From NCBI GenBank assembly GCA_900102385.1, contig FNBQ01000020.1, positions 19,978 to 82,708 on the forward strand: 62,731 bases of DNA, written 5' to 3'. This DNA is from Bacteroidales bacterium KHT7. Lineage in GTDB: Bacteria; Bacteroidota; Bacteroidia; Bacteroidales; Bacteroidaceae. The position numbers and the translations under genes were made by a program. This document shows positions 34,119 to 43,525 of the stretch, one piece after another. Under the pieces are notes generated by a model. It was not told the DNA's origin. It saw only the letters and a program-made list of their open reading frames with translations, and searched no databases. Positions within the stretch are counted from its first letter, which is position 1. Every line of letters begins with the position of its first letter.

Positions 34119-35927
34119 ATGAAACACCAGTTACGAAGTGCATTCAGCACAGAAGGTCGCCGCATGGCAGGAGCCCGCGCTCTGTGGGTTGCCAACGGTA
34201 TGAAGAGAGAGCAGTTTGGTAAGCCAATTATTGCTATTGTCAATTCATTCACACAGTTTGTTCCGGGACACACACACCTGCACGAGGTGGGACAGCTGGT
34301 GAAGGCTGAGATTGAGAAACTGGGCTGTTATGCTGCTGAGTTCAACACTATCGCCATAGACGACGGTATCGCGATGGGACACGACGGAATGCTTTATTCT
34401 TTGCCTTCGCGCGACATCATCGCCGACTCAGTTGAGTACATGGTGAATGCGCACAAGGCAGATGCCATGATTTGCATCTCAAACTGCGACAAGATTACTC
34501 CGGGAATGCTCATGGCTTCGATGCGTCTTAATATCCCAACGGTCTTCGTTTCGGGCGGTCCTATGGAGGCTGGAAAATGGAAGGGCGAGAACATCGACCT
34601 TATATCTGCAATGATTAAGGGTGCTGACGAGACCGTTTCTCAGGACGAACTCGACCAGATTGAGGAGCACGCTTGTCCGGGTTGCGGTTCATGCTCAGGT
34701 ATGTTCACCGCCAACTCTATGAACTCGCTCAACGAGGCTATCGGCTTGGCTCTTCCGGGCAACGGAACAATTCTGGCAACACACACAAACCGCATACAGT
34801 TGTTCAAAGATGCAGCTGCACTTATAGTAAAGAACGCATACAAATATTACGAGGAAGGCGACGAGAGCGTTCTGCCAAAGAGCATAGCCACTCGCGAGGC
34901 ATTCCTCAACGCCATGACGCTCGATATTGCCATGGGCGGTTCGAGCAACACCGTGCTTCACCTTCTTGCAATTGCAAACGAGGCTGGCGTAGACTTCAAG
35001 ATGCAGGATATCGACAACCTTAGCCGTAAGGTTCCGTTCCTCTGCAAGCTTGCGCCAAACACACAGAAATATTCTATTCAGGAGTGCAACCGCGCCGGCG
35101 GTATCCTCGGAATCCTTGGCGAGCTTAACAAGGCTGGCTTGCTCAACACATCGCTCAAGCGCGTAAACGGCGCAACCCTGGGCGAGGACATCGCTAAGTA
35201 CAGCCTTACAGGTGCTACAATCGACCCAGAGGCACAGCGCATCTACGAGTCTGCTCCGGGCGGAAAGTTCAGCACAAAGATGGGCTCGCAGAGCAGCAAG
35301 TGGACATCGTTCGACACCGACCGTGCAAACGGATGTATCCGCGATGTTGAGCATGCTTACTCAAAGGACGGCGGTCTGGCTGTTCTGCTCGGAAACATCG
35401 CTCAGGACGGCTGTATAGTAAAGACTGCTGGTGTTGACGAGAGCATCTGGCACTTCGAAGGTCCGGCAAAGGTGTTCGACTCTCAGGAGGATGCCTGCGA
35501 GGGAATCCTTGGCGGAAAGGTAGTCAGCGGCGATGTGGTTGTAATCACTCACGAAGGTCCTAAGGGAGGTCCGGGTATGCAGGAGATGCTTTATCCTACA
35601 TCATACATCAAGAGCCGCCATCTCGGCAAGGAGTGCGCGCTTATTACCGACGGACGCTTCTCGGGCGGTACATCGGGCTTGAGCATCGGACATATCTCTC
35701 CAGAGGCTGCATCGGGCGGCAACGTGGGCAAGATTGTAGACGGCGACATCATCGTAATCGACATACCTTCACGCTCAATAAATGTTAAGCTTACAGACGA
35801 GGAACTTGCAGCCCGTCCACAGCGTCCGATGACAAGAAAACGTATTGTTCCAAAGTCACTCAAGGCATACGCTTCTATGGTAAGCTCAGCCGACAAGGGT
35901 GGTGTTAGAATTATTCCAGAAGACTGA
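34119..35927 (+). CDS. ilvD: Dihydroxy-acid dehydratase
   Basis: A 602-aa enzyme that dehydrates 2,3-dihydroxy-isovalerate and 2,3-dihydroxy-3-methylvalerate to the 2-keto acids, the third common step of valine and isoleucine synthesis. The Fe-S ligands are visible in [11 protein letters not shown] (C123) and [13 protein letters not shown] (C186, C189, C192). The C-terminal swivelling domain has [14 protein letters not shown] and [21 protein letters not shown]. It is the first structural gene behind the attenuator. The ilvB ATG follows its stop by two bases, so translation is coupled. Confidence 0.97.
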   Translation: MKHQLRSAFSTEGRRMAGARALWVANGMKREQFGKPIIAIVNSFTQFVPGHTHLHEVGQLVKAEIEKLGCYAAEFNTIAIDDGIAMGHDGMLYSLPSRDIIADSVEYMVNAHKADAMICISNCDKITPGMLMASMRLNIPTVFVSGGPMEAGKWKGENIDLISAMIKGADETVSQDELDQIEEHACPGCGSCSGMFTANSMNSLNEAIGLALPGNGTILATHTNRIQLFKDAAALIVKNAYKYYEEGDESVLPKSIATREAFLNAMTLDIAMGGSSNTVLHLLAIANEAGVDFKMQDIDNLSRKVPFLCKLAPNTQKYSIQECNRAGGILGILGELNKAGLLNTSLKRVNGATLGEDIAKYSLTGATIDPEAQRIYESAPGGKFSTKMGSQSSKWTSFDTDRANGCIRDVEHAYSKDGGLAVLLGNIAQDGCIVKTAGVDESIWHFEGPAKVFDSQEDACEGILGGKVVSGDVVVITHEGPKGGPGMQEMLYPTSYIKSRHLGKECALITDGRFSGGTSGLSIGHISPEAASGGNVGKIVDGDIIVIDIPSRSINVKLTDEELAARPQRPMTRKRIVPKSLKAYASMVSSADKGGVRIIPED

Positions 35928-35929
35928 TT

Positions 35930-37627
35930 ATGAAAGATCCAATAACAGGTGCTGAGGCTCTTATGCGCTCGCTCGAGAACGAAGGGGTAGATGTCCTCTT
36001 CGGATATCCGGGCGGTGCAATTATGCCTTCATTCGATGCACTATACGACCATAAAAAGAAGTTGAACCATATTCTGGTTCGTCACGAACAGGCTGCTGCA
36101 CATGCCGCTCAGGGCTATGCGCGAGTAAGCGGAAAGGTAGGCTGCTGCATTGTAACAAGCGGTCCGGGCGTAACAAACACCATTACGGGTATTGCTGATG
36201 CAATGATGGACAGCACTCCGCTCGTTGTAATTGCCGGTCAGGTGGGCGCAGCCTTCCTTGGCTCTGATGCCTTTCAGGAGGTCGACCTCGTCGGCGTTAC
36301 TCAGCCAATCACAAAGTGGGCTTATCAGATTCGCCGTCCCGAGGATGTGGCGTGGGCTGTGAGCCGCGCATTCTACATCGCAAAGAGCGGTCGCCCGGGT
36401 CCTGTGGTGCTCGACTTTGCCAAGAATGCTCAGGTGGGCACTTGCGAGTACGAACCTCAGCACATCGACTTTATCCGCAGTTATGTTCCTGTTCCAGAGA
36501 TGGATACCGATGCCGTTCAGGTGGCTGCCGACATGATTAACGCCTCACGCCGTCCGCTCGTGCTGGTTGGTCAGGGCGTAGAACTTGGCGGAGCGCAGAA
36601 GGAACTTGTCGACTTCCTCGAGAAGATTGATGCGCCTGCCGGATGCACGCTCCTCGGCTTGAGCGCGCTGGCATCAGACCATCCGCTCAACATGGGTATG
36701 CTTGGTATGCACGGAAGTCTGGCATCTAACGTAAAGACTCAGGAGTGCGACCTTTTGATTGCCGTCGGAATGCGTTTCGACGACCGTATCACCGGAAAAC
36801 TCAGCACTTACGCAACTCAGGCTAAGAAGATTCATTTCGACATAGACCCTTCGGAAATAAACAAGAACGTAAAGGTAGATTTGGCCGTTCTTGGCAATTG
36901 CAAGGAGACACTTGCAGCCGTTACCGAAATTGTTAGCAAGAAATCGCATCGCGAATGGATTGACAGTTTCACTCCGTTCAAGGAGAAAGAGCAGAAGATG
37001 GTCATCGACAAGGAAGTTTATCCAACCGAAGGACCGATAAAGATGGGCGAGGTTGTAAACTGCGTTACCGAGGAGACAGGCAACAAGGCAATCCTCGTTA
37101 CCGACGTTGGCCAGAACCAGATGATGGCTGCCCGCTACTTCAAGTTCACGCAGAAGCGAAGCATCGTAACATCGGGCGGAATGGGAACGATGGGATTCGG
37201 AATCCCTGCTGCCATCGGCGCAACATTCGGTGCACCAGAGCGCGATGTATGCCTCTTCCTTGGCGACGGTGGTATGCAGATGACCATTCAGGAGTTCGGC
37301 ACTATAATGGAGCAGCAGGCACCAGTCAAGATAATTCTTCTTAACAACAACTATCTTGGCAACGTGCGCCAGTGGCAGGCAATGTTCTTCAACCGCCGCT
37401 ACTCGTTCACGCCGATGACAAATCCCGACTTCGAGAAGATAGCAAGTGCATACAACATACCTTGCCAGACCGTTGTAGACCGCAAGGACTTGAAGGATGC
37501 CGTGAAGAAGATGATGGCAACCAAAGGCCCTTACCTGCTTCAGGTGGCTGTAGAGGAAGAAGGCAACGTATTGCCGATGTGCGAGCCTGGACACGATGTC
37601 GATGATATGACGATGGAATTTAAATAA
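35930..37627 (+). CDS. ilvB: Acetolactate synthase, large (catalytic) subunit
   Basis: A 565-aa ThDP enzyme that condenses pyruvate with pyruvate or 2-ketobutyrate. The catalytic glutamate is in RHEQAAAHAAQGYAR (E53), the FAD/substrate region includes AFQEVDLVGVTQPITKW, and the ThDP-Mg motif is GDGGMQM followed by LLNNNYLGNVRQWQ. Length is normal for the family. The small regulatory subunit follows seven bases after the stop. Start chosen at the ATG directly after ilvD. Confidence 0.97.
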   Translation: MKDPITGAEALMRSLENEGVDVLFGYPGGAIMPSFDALYDHKKKLNHILVRHEQAAAHAAQGYARVSGKVGCCIVTSGPGVTNTITGIADAMMDSTPLVVIAGQVGAAFLGSDAFQEVDLVGVTQPITKWAYQIRRPEDVAWAVSRAFYIAKSGRPGPVVLDFAKNAQVGTCEYEPQHIDFIRSYVPVPEMDTDAVQVAADMINASRRPLVLVGQGVELGGAQKELVDFLEKIDAPAGCTLLGLSALASDHPLNMGMLGMHGSLASNVKTQECDLLIAVGMRFDDRITGKLSTYATQAKKIHFDIDPSEINKNVKVDLAVLGNCKETLAAVTEIVSKKSHREWIDSFTPFKEKEQKMVIDKEVYPTEGPIKMGEVVNCVTEETGNKAILVTDVGQNQMMAARYFKFTQKRSIVTSGGMGTMGFGIPAAIGATFGAPERDVCLFLGDGGMQMTIQEFGTIMEQQAPVKIILLNNNYLGNVRQWQAMFFNRRYSFTPMTNPDFEKIASAYNIPCQTVVDRKDLKDAVKKMMATKGPYLLQVAVEEEGNVLPMCEPGHDVDDMTMEFK

Positions 37628-37634
37628 CAGAAAG

Positions 37635-38192
37635 ATGGAACAGAACAACAGAACATTATATACAATTCTTGTCTTCTCGGAGAACCTTGCCGGACTGCTG
37701 AACCAGATTACAGCCGTGTTCACTCGCCGACAGGTAAACATCGAGAGCCTTAACGTTTCGGCTTCGAGCATAAAGGGCGTACACAAGTACACCATCACAT
37801 GCTACAGCGACAAGGAGACGGTTGACAAGATTACGCGTCAGATAGAAAAGAAAATTGATGTTCTTCAGGCAAACTATTTCACCGACGACGAGATTTTCAT
37901 CGAAGAGTGCGGACTGATAAAGATTTCTACTCCCGTGATGCTCGAGAATCCGCAGGTTAGCCGATACATCCGCATCCACGATGCCAACATAGTAGAGGTT
38001 AATCCAACGTACAGCATCATCACAAAGAACGGTCTTACCGAAGATATCGAGTCGCTCTATCATTCTCTGAGAGACTGCGGATGCGTGCTCCAGTACGTGC
38101 GCTCGGGCAGAATTGCCATCACAAAGAGTTGCATAGAGCACCTTACCGAATATCTTTCTGAACGCGAACAGAAATATATGGCTTCTAAATAA
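37635..38192 (+). CDS. ilvN: Acetolactate synthase, small (regulatory) subunit
   Basis: A 185-aa subunit with an N-terminal ACT domain (LYTILVFSENLAGLLNQITAVFTRRQVNIESLNVSAS) that normally binds valine for feedback inhibition, and the C-terminal ALS_ss_C domain (about 95-165). It binds the large subunit encoded upstream. The gene could equally be named ilvH. With the leader attenuator the pathway is controlled at both expression and enzyme level. Confidence 0.93.
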   Translation: MEQNNRTLYTILVFSENLAGLLNQITAVFTRRQVNIESLNVSASSIKGVHKYTITCYSDKETVDKITRQIEKKIDVLQANYFTDDEIFIEECGLIKISTPVMLENPQVSRYIRIHDANIVEVNPTYSIITKNGLTEDIESLYHSLRDCGCVLQYVRSGRIAITKSCIEHLTEYLSEREQKYMASK

Positions 38193-38202
38193 AAAAAGAA
38201 AG

Positions 38203-38952
38203 ATGGATAACGTAAGTAGTACACCATACGTTGCCGAACCCTTTCAGGTCGACTTCAACGGCAAACTGTTCATGAGCGTGCTTGGCAACAACCTGCTCAA
38301 CACAGCTGGTTTCCATGCCAACGACCGCGGCTTCGGCATTGCCACACTTAACCAGAGCAAGTACACATGGGTGCTCTCCCGTTTCGTAATCGAGATGAAC
38401 GAGATGCCCAGCCAGTACGAACACTACTCGATAGAAACGTGGATTGAAAAGGTGTTCAGGTTCTTCACCAACCGTAACTTCGCCATCAAGGGCGATGGCG
38501 GAAAGGTGTATGGCTATGCCAAGAGCATCTGGGCTATGATATCGCTCGATACCCGAAAGCCCGAAGACCTGCTCGTTCTGCACGGCGGAAGCATTGTAAA
38601 TTATGTTGTACCCGAGAAGGAGTGTCCCATCGACCCTCCCGGCAGAGTGAAGGTGACAGATGCCGAGCCCGTGTTCACTTACCGCAGTTGTTACAGCGAC
38701 ATCGACGTGAACGGTCATGTAAACAGCGTAAAGTACATGGAGCACATGATAAACCTGCTTCCGTTCCAACTTTTCAAGGAGCATTTCATAAAGCGTTTCG
38801 AGATTGCCTACGTTGCCGAATCGTATATCGGCGATGTGCTTCACTTCTTTCTGCATAAAAATTCAGAACTTGAATATCTGATAGATGTGCGCAAAGAAGC
38901 TGAAAATGGCACTTTTGAAACCGTGTGCAGAGGCTTTATTCAACTAATTTAA
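38203..38952 (+). CDS. Acyl-ACP thioesterase (FatA/B-like hotdog protein)
   Basis: A 249-aa double-hotdog thioesterase that releases fatty acids from acyl carrier protein. Visible features are QVDFNGKLFMSVLGNNLLNTAG, the first hotdog through TWIEKVFRFFTNRNFAI, and the catalytic-site segment YRSCYSDIDVNGHVNSVKYMEHM in the second. It starts ten bases after ilvN inside the ilv operon. A lipid enzyme here suggests a link between branched-chain 2-keto acids and iso/anteiso fatty acids, which dominate Bacteroidales membranes. That link is an inference. Confidence 0.85.
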   Translation: MDNVSSTPYVAEPFQVDFNGKLFMSVLGNNLLNTAGFHANDRGFGIATLNQSKYTWVLSRFVIEMNEMPSQYEHYSIETWIEKVFRFFTNRNFAIKGDGGKVYGYAKSIWAMISLDTRKPEDLLVLHGGSIVNYVVPEKECPIDPPGRVKVTDAEPVFTYRSCYSDIDVNGHVNSVKYMEHMINLLPFQLFKEHFIKRFEIAYVAESYIGDVLHFFLHKNSELEYLIDVRKEAENGTFETVCRGFIQLI

Positions 38953-38974
38953 AGTTTTTGCATAAAAAAAGTGA

Positions 38975-39012
38975 TAAATTTGCACGGAATAGAGCAAAAA
39001 AGTGTAAATTTG
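38975..39012 (+). promoter_or_regulatory. Tandem -7 boxes before ilvC
   Basis: TAAATTTG occurs at 38975-38982 and again at 39005-39012. TTTG at 38979-38982 can act as the -33 box of the second promoter (22-base spacing). ilvC can therefore be transcribed independently of the attenuated upstream genes. Confidence 0.6.
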
Positions 39013-39077
39013 CAAGCGAAAAACGTAAACTAATAATAACGCGCTATAAAAGGCGCACAAAAAACATATAATATAAA

Positions 39078-40121
39078 ATGGCACAGATGAATTTTGGCGG
39101 TGTTATTGAGAACGTAATGACCCGCGAAGAGTTTCCTTTGGAGAAGGCTCGTGAAATACTTAAAGACGAGACAATCGCAGTTATTGGCTATGGAGTTCAG
39201 GGTCCGGGCCAGTCTTTGAACTTGCGCGACAACGGCTTCAACGTAATCGTTGGTCAGCGTCCGGGCAAGACTTTCGAGAAGGCAGTTGCTGATGGCTGGG
39301 TTCCGGGTGAGACATTGTTTGGTATCGAGGAGGCTGCAGAGAAGGCTTCTATCGTAATGTGCTTGCTTTCTGATGCTGCTGTAATGTCAGTATGGCCTAC
39401 ACTCAAGAAGTACCTTACTCCTGGCAAGGCTCTTTACTTCTCTCATGGTTTTGCTATTACTTGGAACGACCGCACAGGCGTTGTTCCTGCTAAAGATATC
39501 GACGTTATCATGGTTGCACCTAAGGGTTCTGGTACATCACTCCGTACTATGTTCCTTGAGGGTCGTGGCTTGAACTCTTCATACGCTGTATATAATGATG
39601 CTACAGGCAAGGCACTCGACCGTACTTTGGCTCTTGGTATCGGTATCGGTTCTGGTTACTTGTTCGAGACTACATTCCAGCGCGAGGCTACTTCAGACCT
39701 TACTGGTGAGCGTGGTTCTTTGATGGGTGCTATTCAGGGCTTGCTTCTTGCTCAGTACGAGGTACTTCGCGAGAACGGTCACACTCCATCTGAGGCATTC
39801 AACGAGACTGTTGAGGAGCTTACTCAGTCGCTTATGCCATTGTTCGCAAAGAACGGTATGGACTGGATGTACGCAAACTGCTCAACTACAGCACAGCGTG
39901 GTGCTCTCGACTGGATGGGCCCATTCCACGATGCTTGCAAGCCTGTAGTTCAGAAACTTTACGAGTCTGTTAAGTCTGGTAACGAGGCACAGATCTCAAT
40001 CGACGCTAACTCAAAGCCTGACTATCGTGAGGGCTTGGAGAAGGAGTTGAAGGCACTTCGCGAGAGCGAGATGTGGCAGACTGCCGTTACAGTTCGCAAA
40101 CTTCGTCCAGAAAACAACTAA
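39078..40121 (+). CDS. ilvC: Ketol-acid reductoisomerase
   Basis: A 347-aa NAD(P)H-dependent Mg enzyme catalysing the second common step of valine and isoleucine synthesis. The dinucleotide-binding motif is VIGYGVQGPGQ (about 35-45), followed by GQRPGKTFEKA. The catalytic domain has FQREATSDLTGERGSLMGAIQG with the metal-binding acids, and ETVEELTQSLMPLF. It has its own tandem promoters, a terminator after it, and codon use richer in strong-expression codons (for example GGT, GCT) than ilvD or ilvB. Confidence 0.97.
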   Translation: MAQMNFGGVIENVMTREEFPLEKAREILKDETIAVIGYGVQGPGQSLNLRDNGFNVIVGQRPGKTFEKAVADGWVPGETLFGIEEAAEKASIVMCLLSDAAVMSVWPTLKKYLTPGKALYFSHGFAITWNDRTGVVPAKDIDVIMVAPKGSGTSLRTMFLEGRGLNSSYAVYNDATGKALDRTLALGIGIGSGYLFETTFQREATSDLTGERGSLMGAIQGLLLAQYEVLRENGHTPSEAFNETVEELTQSLMPLFAKNGMDWMYANCSTTAQRGALDWMGPFHDACKPVVQKLYESVKSGNEAQISIDANSKPDYREGLEKELKALRESEMWQTAVTVRKLRPENN

Positions 40122-40157
40122 AAGAACTTTTGGATATATTTGATTAACAAAAAAACT

Positions 40158-40198
40158 CGGCTGGATAGTGAACTCTTTCATTTCCAGCCGTTTTTTTG
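40158..40198 (+). terminator. Terminator of the ilv operon
   Basis: CGGCTGGA pairs with TCCAGCCG, followed by seven T. Confidence 0.85.
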
Positions 40199-40543
40199 TT
40201 TGTCCGCTTGCGAAATATCTTGTCGTAGCGGCAAGATGTGCGATTTGTATAAAAAACTGTCTGAAATGATGTTTCCAATCCGAAAAATTTTGGCATTTTT
40301 TAGTTTGATTTTTGTTTTAAAGTTATGATATTTTGTTTTTTTAGCATTTTTTTAGAATAAATGTTTTGTAGCGTATTTATTTTTTTTGTTATTTTGCAGC
40401 CGAATGGCATAAAATCATGGTTAATACCGTGTAGTGTGCCTTGACAAGTCACTGGAAACACTGGAAATGCGCCCCTAAAACAAGCAAAATTAAAAGGGGC
40501 GTGAGAATTCTTTATAATAAGTATATTCTGTTAATAAACAAGA
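40199..40543 (+). promoter_or_regulatory. Leader region of the fimbrillin-like locus
   Basis: A -7-like TATTTTGC lies near 40391-40398. Downstream, in the leader, CGCCCCT (about 40470) pairs with AGGGGCG (about 40495-40501) around an A-rich loop. The upstream part is AT-rich with long T-runs and holds no gene. Confidence 0.45.
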
Positions 40544-40771
40544 ATGATGGGGAAAAACTTCGTAAATTCAAATGTGTCGCAGCTTGCTGGTGCATCAGGT
40601 AAGGAAACTCGCAACAGATATGTAAAACCCGTGTCTGCCGAGGTTGCTCTAATCACAGATGCCTATTTCCTTAATGTGAGTTTGGGAGATATTGATGAAG
40701 GTGGTAGTCTCTCTAAGAAGAGAAATGAGAATATCACTACCATGACAACGCCTGATGAAGGCTACCAGTAA
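40544..40771 (+). CDS. Small YVKP-motif protein upstream of a fimbrillin-like gene
   Basis: A 75-aa protein, no signal peptide, start at 40544 or the adjacent ATG 40547. It contains NRYVKPVSAEVALITDAYFLNVSLGD, which matches the pattern Y-V-K-P-x-x-A seen again in the 51-aa protein at 43185. Short proteins with Y-x-KP followed by a hydrophobic stretch are common in Bacteroidales, often next to surface or fimbrial genes, and are uncharacterised as far as I know. It is followed 16 bases later by the large lipoprotein gene. Confidence 0.55.
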   Translation: MMGKNFVNSNVSQLAGASGKETRNRYVKPVSAEVALITDAYFLNVSLGDIDEGGSLSKKRNENITTMTTPDEGYQ

Positions 40772-40826
40772 TAACACAAACTAAGTTATGTCGTATTTTA
40801 ATGAATCTTTAATAAAACCAGGTATT

Positions 40827-43100
40827 ATGAATAGGTATTTAAAAGTATTAGGGTTGGGGGTGGCACTCTCAGCCGTAATTTCATGTACTGATGACGTGTT
40901 GCCCGCCGGTAACCAAACTGATGCTGAAGGTGTATACAAAATAAATATAACAGAACCTGAAACTCGTTTTGTCTACGATGCAAATAGCGAAAATCCGTCA
41001 AAAATTGTCGTAAACTGGGCTGAAAACGACCAGCTTTCTGTATTTGTTGGTGGAGAGAATATTGGTGCATTGTTCGACCTTACGGGTGGTGCAAACTCAA
41101 AGCAGGGCGAGTTCTCTGGCTCGTTTAAGTGTACAGGTAACGTTCCTAAGGATGGCGACCGCATTTACGCTTTCTATACTGCCGAGTCTAACATCGTTGT
41201 TCCAAAGGTTAAGAACGGACAGCTGGTTACCGAGTACGAGAACGGTTCTACCGTTGAGGCTTCTGAAGAGAAGACAAACACAGCAAGCCGCATTTATTGC
41301 AGCTTCCGCAATCAGGTGCAGGGCGCAAACGCAATACCTGAATTTAAGACAAGAAGTGGACGTTCTGTAGATTTTCGCTACGGATCAGCATATTATTACG
41401 AGGATATGGGCAAGAACCTTCCAAGCATGAGACTAAACTCGCTTTCGTCTTATATCTTGGCTAAGTTCAAGATCAGAGATTCAAGTGGCAAGCCTGCTGG
41501 TAAGGATTGGAAGCCTTACAAGGTTTCGCTTATTACAGAGAAGTGCTATTTCGATTCTTTGGTATATGTTGACCTCGCTCCAAAAGATGGCGGCGAGATT
41601 AAGGATGTTGCATTCCAGCCTTATGCTGTTGTAACAAATCCGGGAATGGAGAATACTGGTCACCAGACATCTTACATGACTGTTATGCTTAACGAGAAGG
41701 ATAAAAACGGCAATATAACAAAGGATTATTGGGATGTAGACCTTTCTACAACCGATGAGACTTTCTATGTTTACTTTGCAGTTCCTCCAACTACTATACC
41801 TAAGGGACAGCATCTTCAGTGTGTAGTATCAATGTTGAATAGAGCTGATAATCAAAATGAAAGAGTTATGTCTTTTGCTTATCCTATCGAGATTACAAAG
41901 GCAACAGGTTTCAATTTGGAAGCAGGTAAATGTTCAAGTGCCGACTTTACTCGTCCTGTAGAAAGTAAGGAGTTCTTGCTTAACGGTGAGTTCTTTATCA
42001 ATCCTGTTTACAATCCAAAGGAACAGAAATGGGCTTACCAGGGTCTTTCTACGTTGAATAGTCTTTATCCTTATTATTATTCAACTGGTTCTGCTGACAG
42101 AAATGCCGTTAGAGAGGCTACGCTTGGACATTATAGAGAACATAATAATTACCTTGGTGTATATGATACATCTTTCGATGGAATGTATATAGAGACTCGT
42201 AAGGAGGGAGATGTAATTAAGGGTTCTATCATAAGATATACAAGTTATCCTGTGTTTGGGTATCAGTATGAGGGCGATGATGCAATTACTCCAATGCCAG
42301 ATACTCCAATGCATGCAATTCTTTCTAATGTAGAAGACAAAAACAATCAGGAATGGTTTGCGAGAAAGACTCATGCTATAGCATCTGGTTTGAGCTTGTG
42401 GCCAAGAAAGGAATGGTTGAACTCTTGGGATGTATTTTATGCACATCTTGCAAAGAATGGAAATCATGAAACTCCATTGATAAAGAATGAAAATTCTACA
42501 GACTGGGCTTTGCCAGGTGTGACTGGTGATGCAAATCTTAAGAATTTCATGCAATGTCCATTTGTTCCTGTTGGATGTCAGGGACTTGAGTATGGTGCAG
42601 TTCCTCCATTGGCGTCTGCGAATTTTTGGGCAGATTATTCAAATTATAGAGATGGAAAATCTGAAGAATTTAAGTATAATGATGCAAATTTTAATTTAGA
42701 ATACGAAAATCTTGGAACTAAAATCAATGAGAATTATAAACATACAACATTGACTGCTGCATGGTATTCTGAATATTTGATAAGAAATGGTGCTCGAATG
42801 GATGATTATTATAAAAACTATGGTGAGTTTGAGATTAATTTTAATGAGCATTATTATACCGAAGCTGGAGGTCATATAGTAGATAATGGTATTTGGACAT
42901 ATAAGGGTGGTGTTTCTTTCCCTTTAGCATTTTTCTTGCATAATCATGGCCAGTCTTATGAACGTCCTGCAAATATTCGTGATTATTCTATTTTGGTTCT
43001 TGATGGGGAAGAATTTAGATTAACTCATACTACAGATGGAAAGCGCGAAGTAAGTTGGTATACAACTCCATGTAACATTTGGTGTTTCAAGCGTAAGTAA
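40827..43100 (+). CDS. Large fimbrillin-like surface lipoprotein
   Basis: A 757-aa lipoprotein from the ATG at 40827 (an in-frame ATG at 40788 would bury the signal). The signal is MNRYLKVLGLGVALSAVISC, lipobox C20. The N-terminal half has the fimbrillin (FimA/Mfa) style: TRFVYDANSENPSKIVVNWAENDQLSVF and GEFSGSFKCTGNVPKDGDRIYAFY. The C-terminal half, from about residue 380, is Tyr/Asn/Trp-rich and not recognised. It ends in WYTTPCNIWCFKRK. It may be a fimbrial tip or anchor-type adhesin. AT content rises sharply after about 42640. Confidence 0.7.
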   Translation: MNRYLKVLGLGVALSAVISCTDDVLPAGNQTDAEGVYKINITEPETRFVYDANSENPSKIVVNWAENDQLSVFVGGENIGALFDLTGGANSKQGEFSGSFKCTGNVPKDGDRIYAFYTAESNIVVPKVKNGQLVTEYENGSTVEASEEKTNTASRIYCSFRNQVQGANAIPEFKTRSGRSVDFRYGSAYYYEDMGKNLPSMRLNSLSSYILAKFKIRDSSGKPAGKDWKPYKVSLITEKCYFDSLVYVDLAPKDGGEIKDVAFQPYAVVTNPGMENTGHQTSYMTVMLNEKDKNGNITKDYWDVDLSTTDETFYVYFAVPPTTIPKGQHLQCVVSMLNRADNQNERVMSFAYPIEITKATGFNLEAGKCSSADFTRPVESKEFLLNGEFFINPVYNPKEQKWAYQGLSTLNSLYPYYYSTGSADRNAVREATLGHYREHNNYLGVYDTSFDGMYIETRKEGDVIKGSIIRYTSYPVFGYQYEGDDAITPMPDTPMHAILSNVEDKNNQEWFARKTHAIASGLSLWPRKEWLNSWDVFYAHLAKNGNHETPLIKNENSTDWALPGVTGDANLKNFMQCPFVPVGCQGLEYGAVPPLASANFWADYSNYRDGKSEEFKYNDANFNLEYENLGTKINENYKHTTLTAAWYSEYLIRNGARMDDYYKNYGEFEINFNEHYYTEAGGHIVDNGIWTYKGGVSFPLAFFLHNHGQSYERPANIRDYSILVLDGEEFRLTHTTDGKREVSWYTTPCNIWCFKRK

Positions 43101-43110
43101 AAAATACAGA

Positions 43111-43152
43111 ACTATGCAGCGGCATTATAATTGCTGTTGCATAGTTTGTTTT
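43111..43152 (+). terminator. Terminator of the fimbrillin-like gene
   Basis: ACTATGCA...GCGGCA pairs with TGCTG...TGCATAGT, followed by TTGTTTT. Confidence 0.75.
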
Positions 43153-43184
43153 AGCCAATAATGTTTAATACTAAAAATCGGATT

Positions 43185-43340
43185 ATGAAACAAATGTATG
43201 TTAAGCCAGAAATGGCGGTAAAAGAGGTGATAGAGCGTTGCTCAATCCTCGAAAGTTCTGACGACGACAACTGGACAATCAGTCCGTCTGTAAAGAACGA
43301 GGACAAGCACGGAAATCCTCAAGCATTTTACAATGCCTAA
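43185..43340 (+). CDS. Small YVKP-motif protein downstream of the fimbrillin-like gene (51 aa)
   Basis: A short ORF starting MKQMYVKPEMAVKEVIERCS, then SILESSDDDNWTISPSVKNEDKHGNPQAFYNA. The segment YVKPEMAVKEVIERCSILESS aligns with YVKPVSAEVALITDAYFLNVS of the 75-aa protein before the lipoprotein gene. It lies between two terminators, so it forms its own small unit, although I see no strong promoter. The asymmetric layout (conserved YVKP core, polar variable tail) resembles a precursor peptide, but no modifying enzyme is nearby. Confidence 0.55.
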   Translation: MKQMYVKPEMAVKEVIERCSILESSDDDNWTISPSVKNEDKHGNPQAFYNA

Positions 43341-43365
43341 ATGATGTACAAATAATAATATTTTC

Positions 43366-43404
43366 AAGCAGTTCTGCCAGCAATATGGCAGAGCTGCTTT
43401 TTTT
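43366..43404 (+). terminator. Terminator of the 51-aa gene
   Basis: AGCAGTTCTGCC pairs with GGCAGAGCTGCT (one mismatch) around AGCAATAT, followed by seven T. Confidence 0.8.
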
Positions 43405-43525
43405 GTTATGAAATATTTATAGCTTGATTTTTTTATGCTTGTTCGGATTTATAATGATGCTTGCGAGTTCGGAAAGTGTGCATGCATGTGCTCTTCGTTT
43501 GTAATCTATTTCTTCGTTTCAATTA

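Noticed and set aside
36674-37798. 374-aa minus-strand ORF opposite ilvB/ilvN
   Set aside because: It spans two well-identified genes in antisense. Open only because of the codon use of the real genes.
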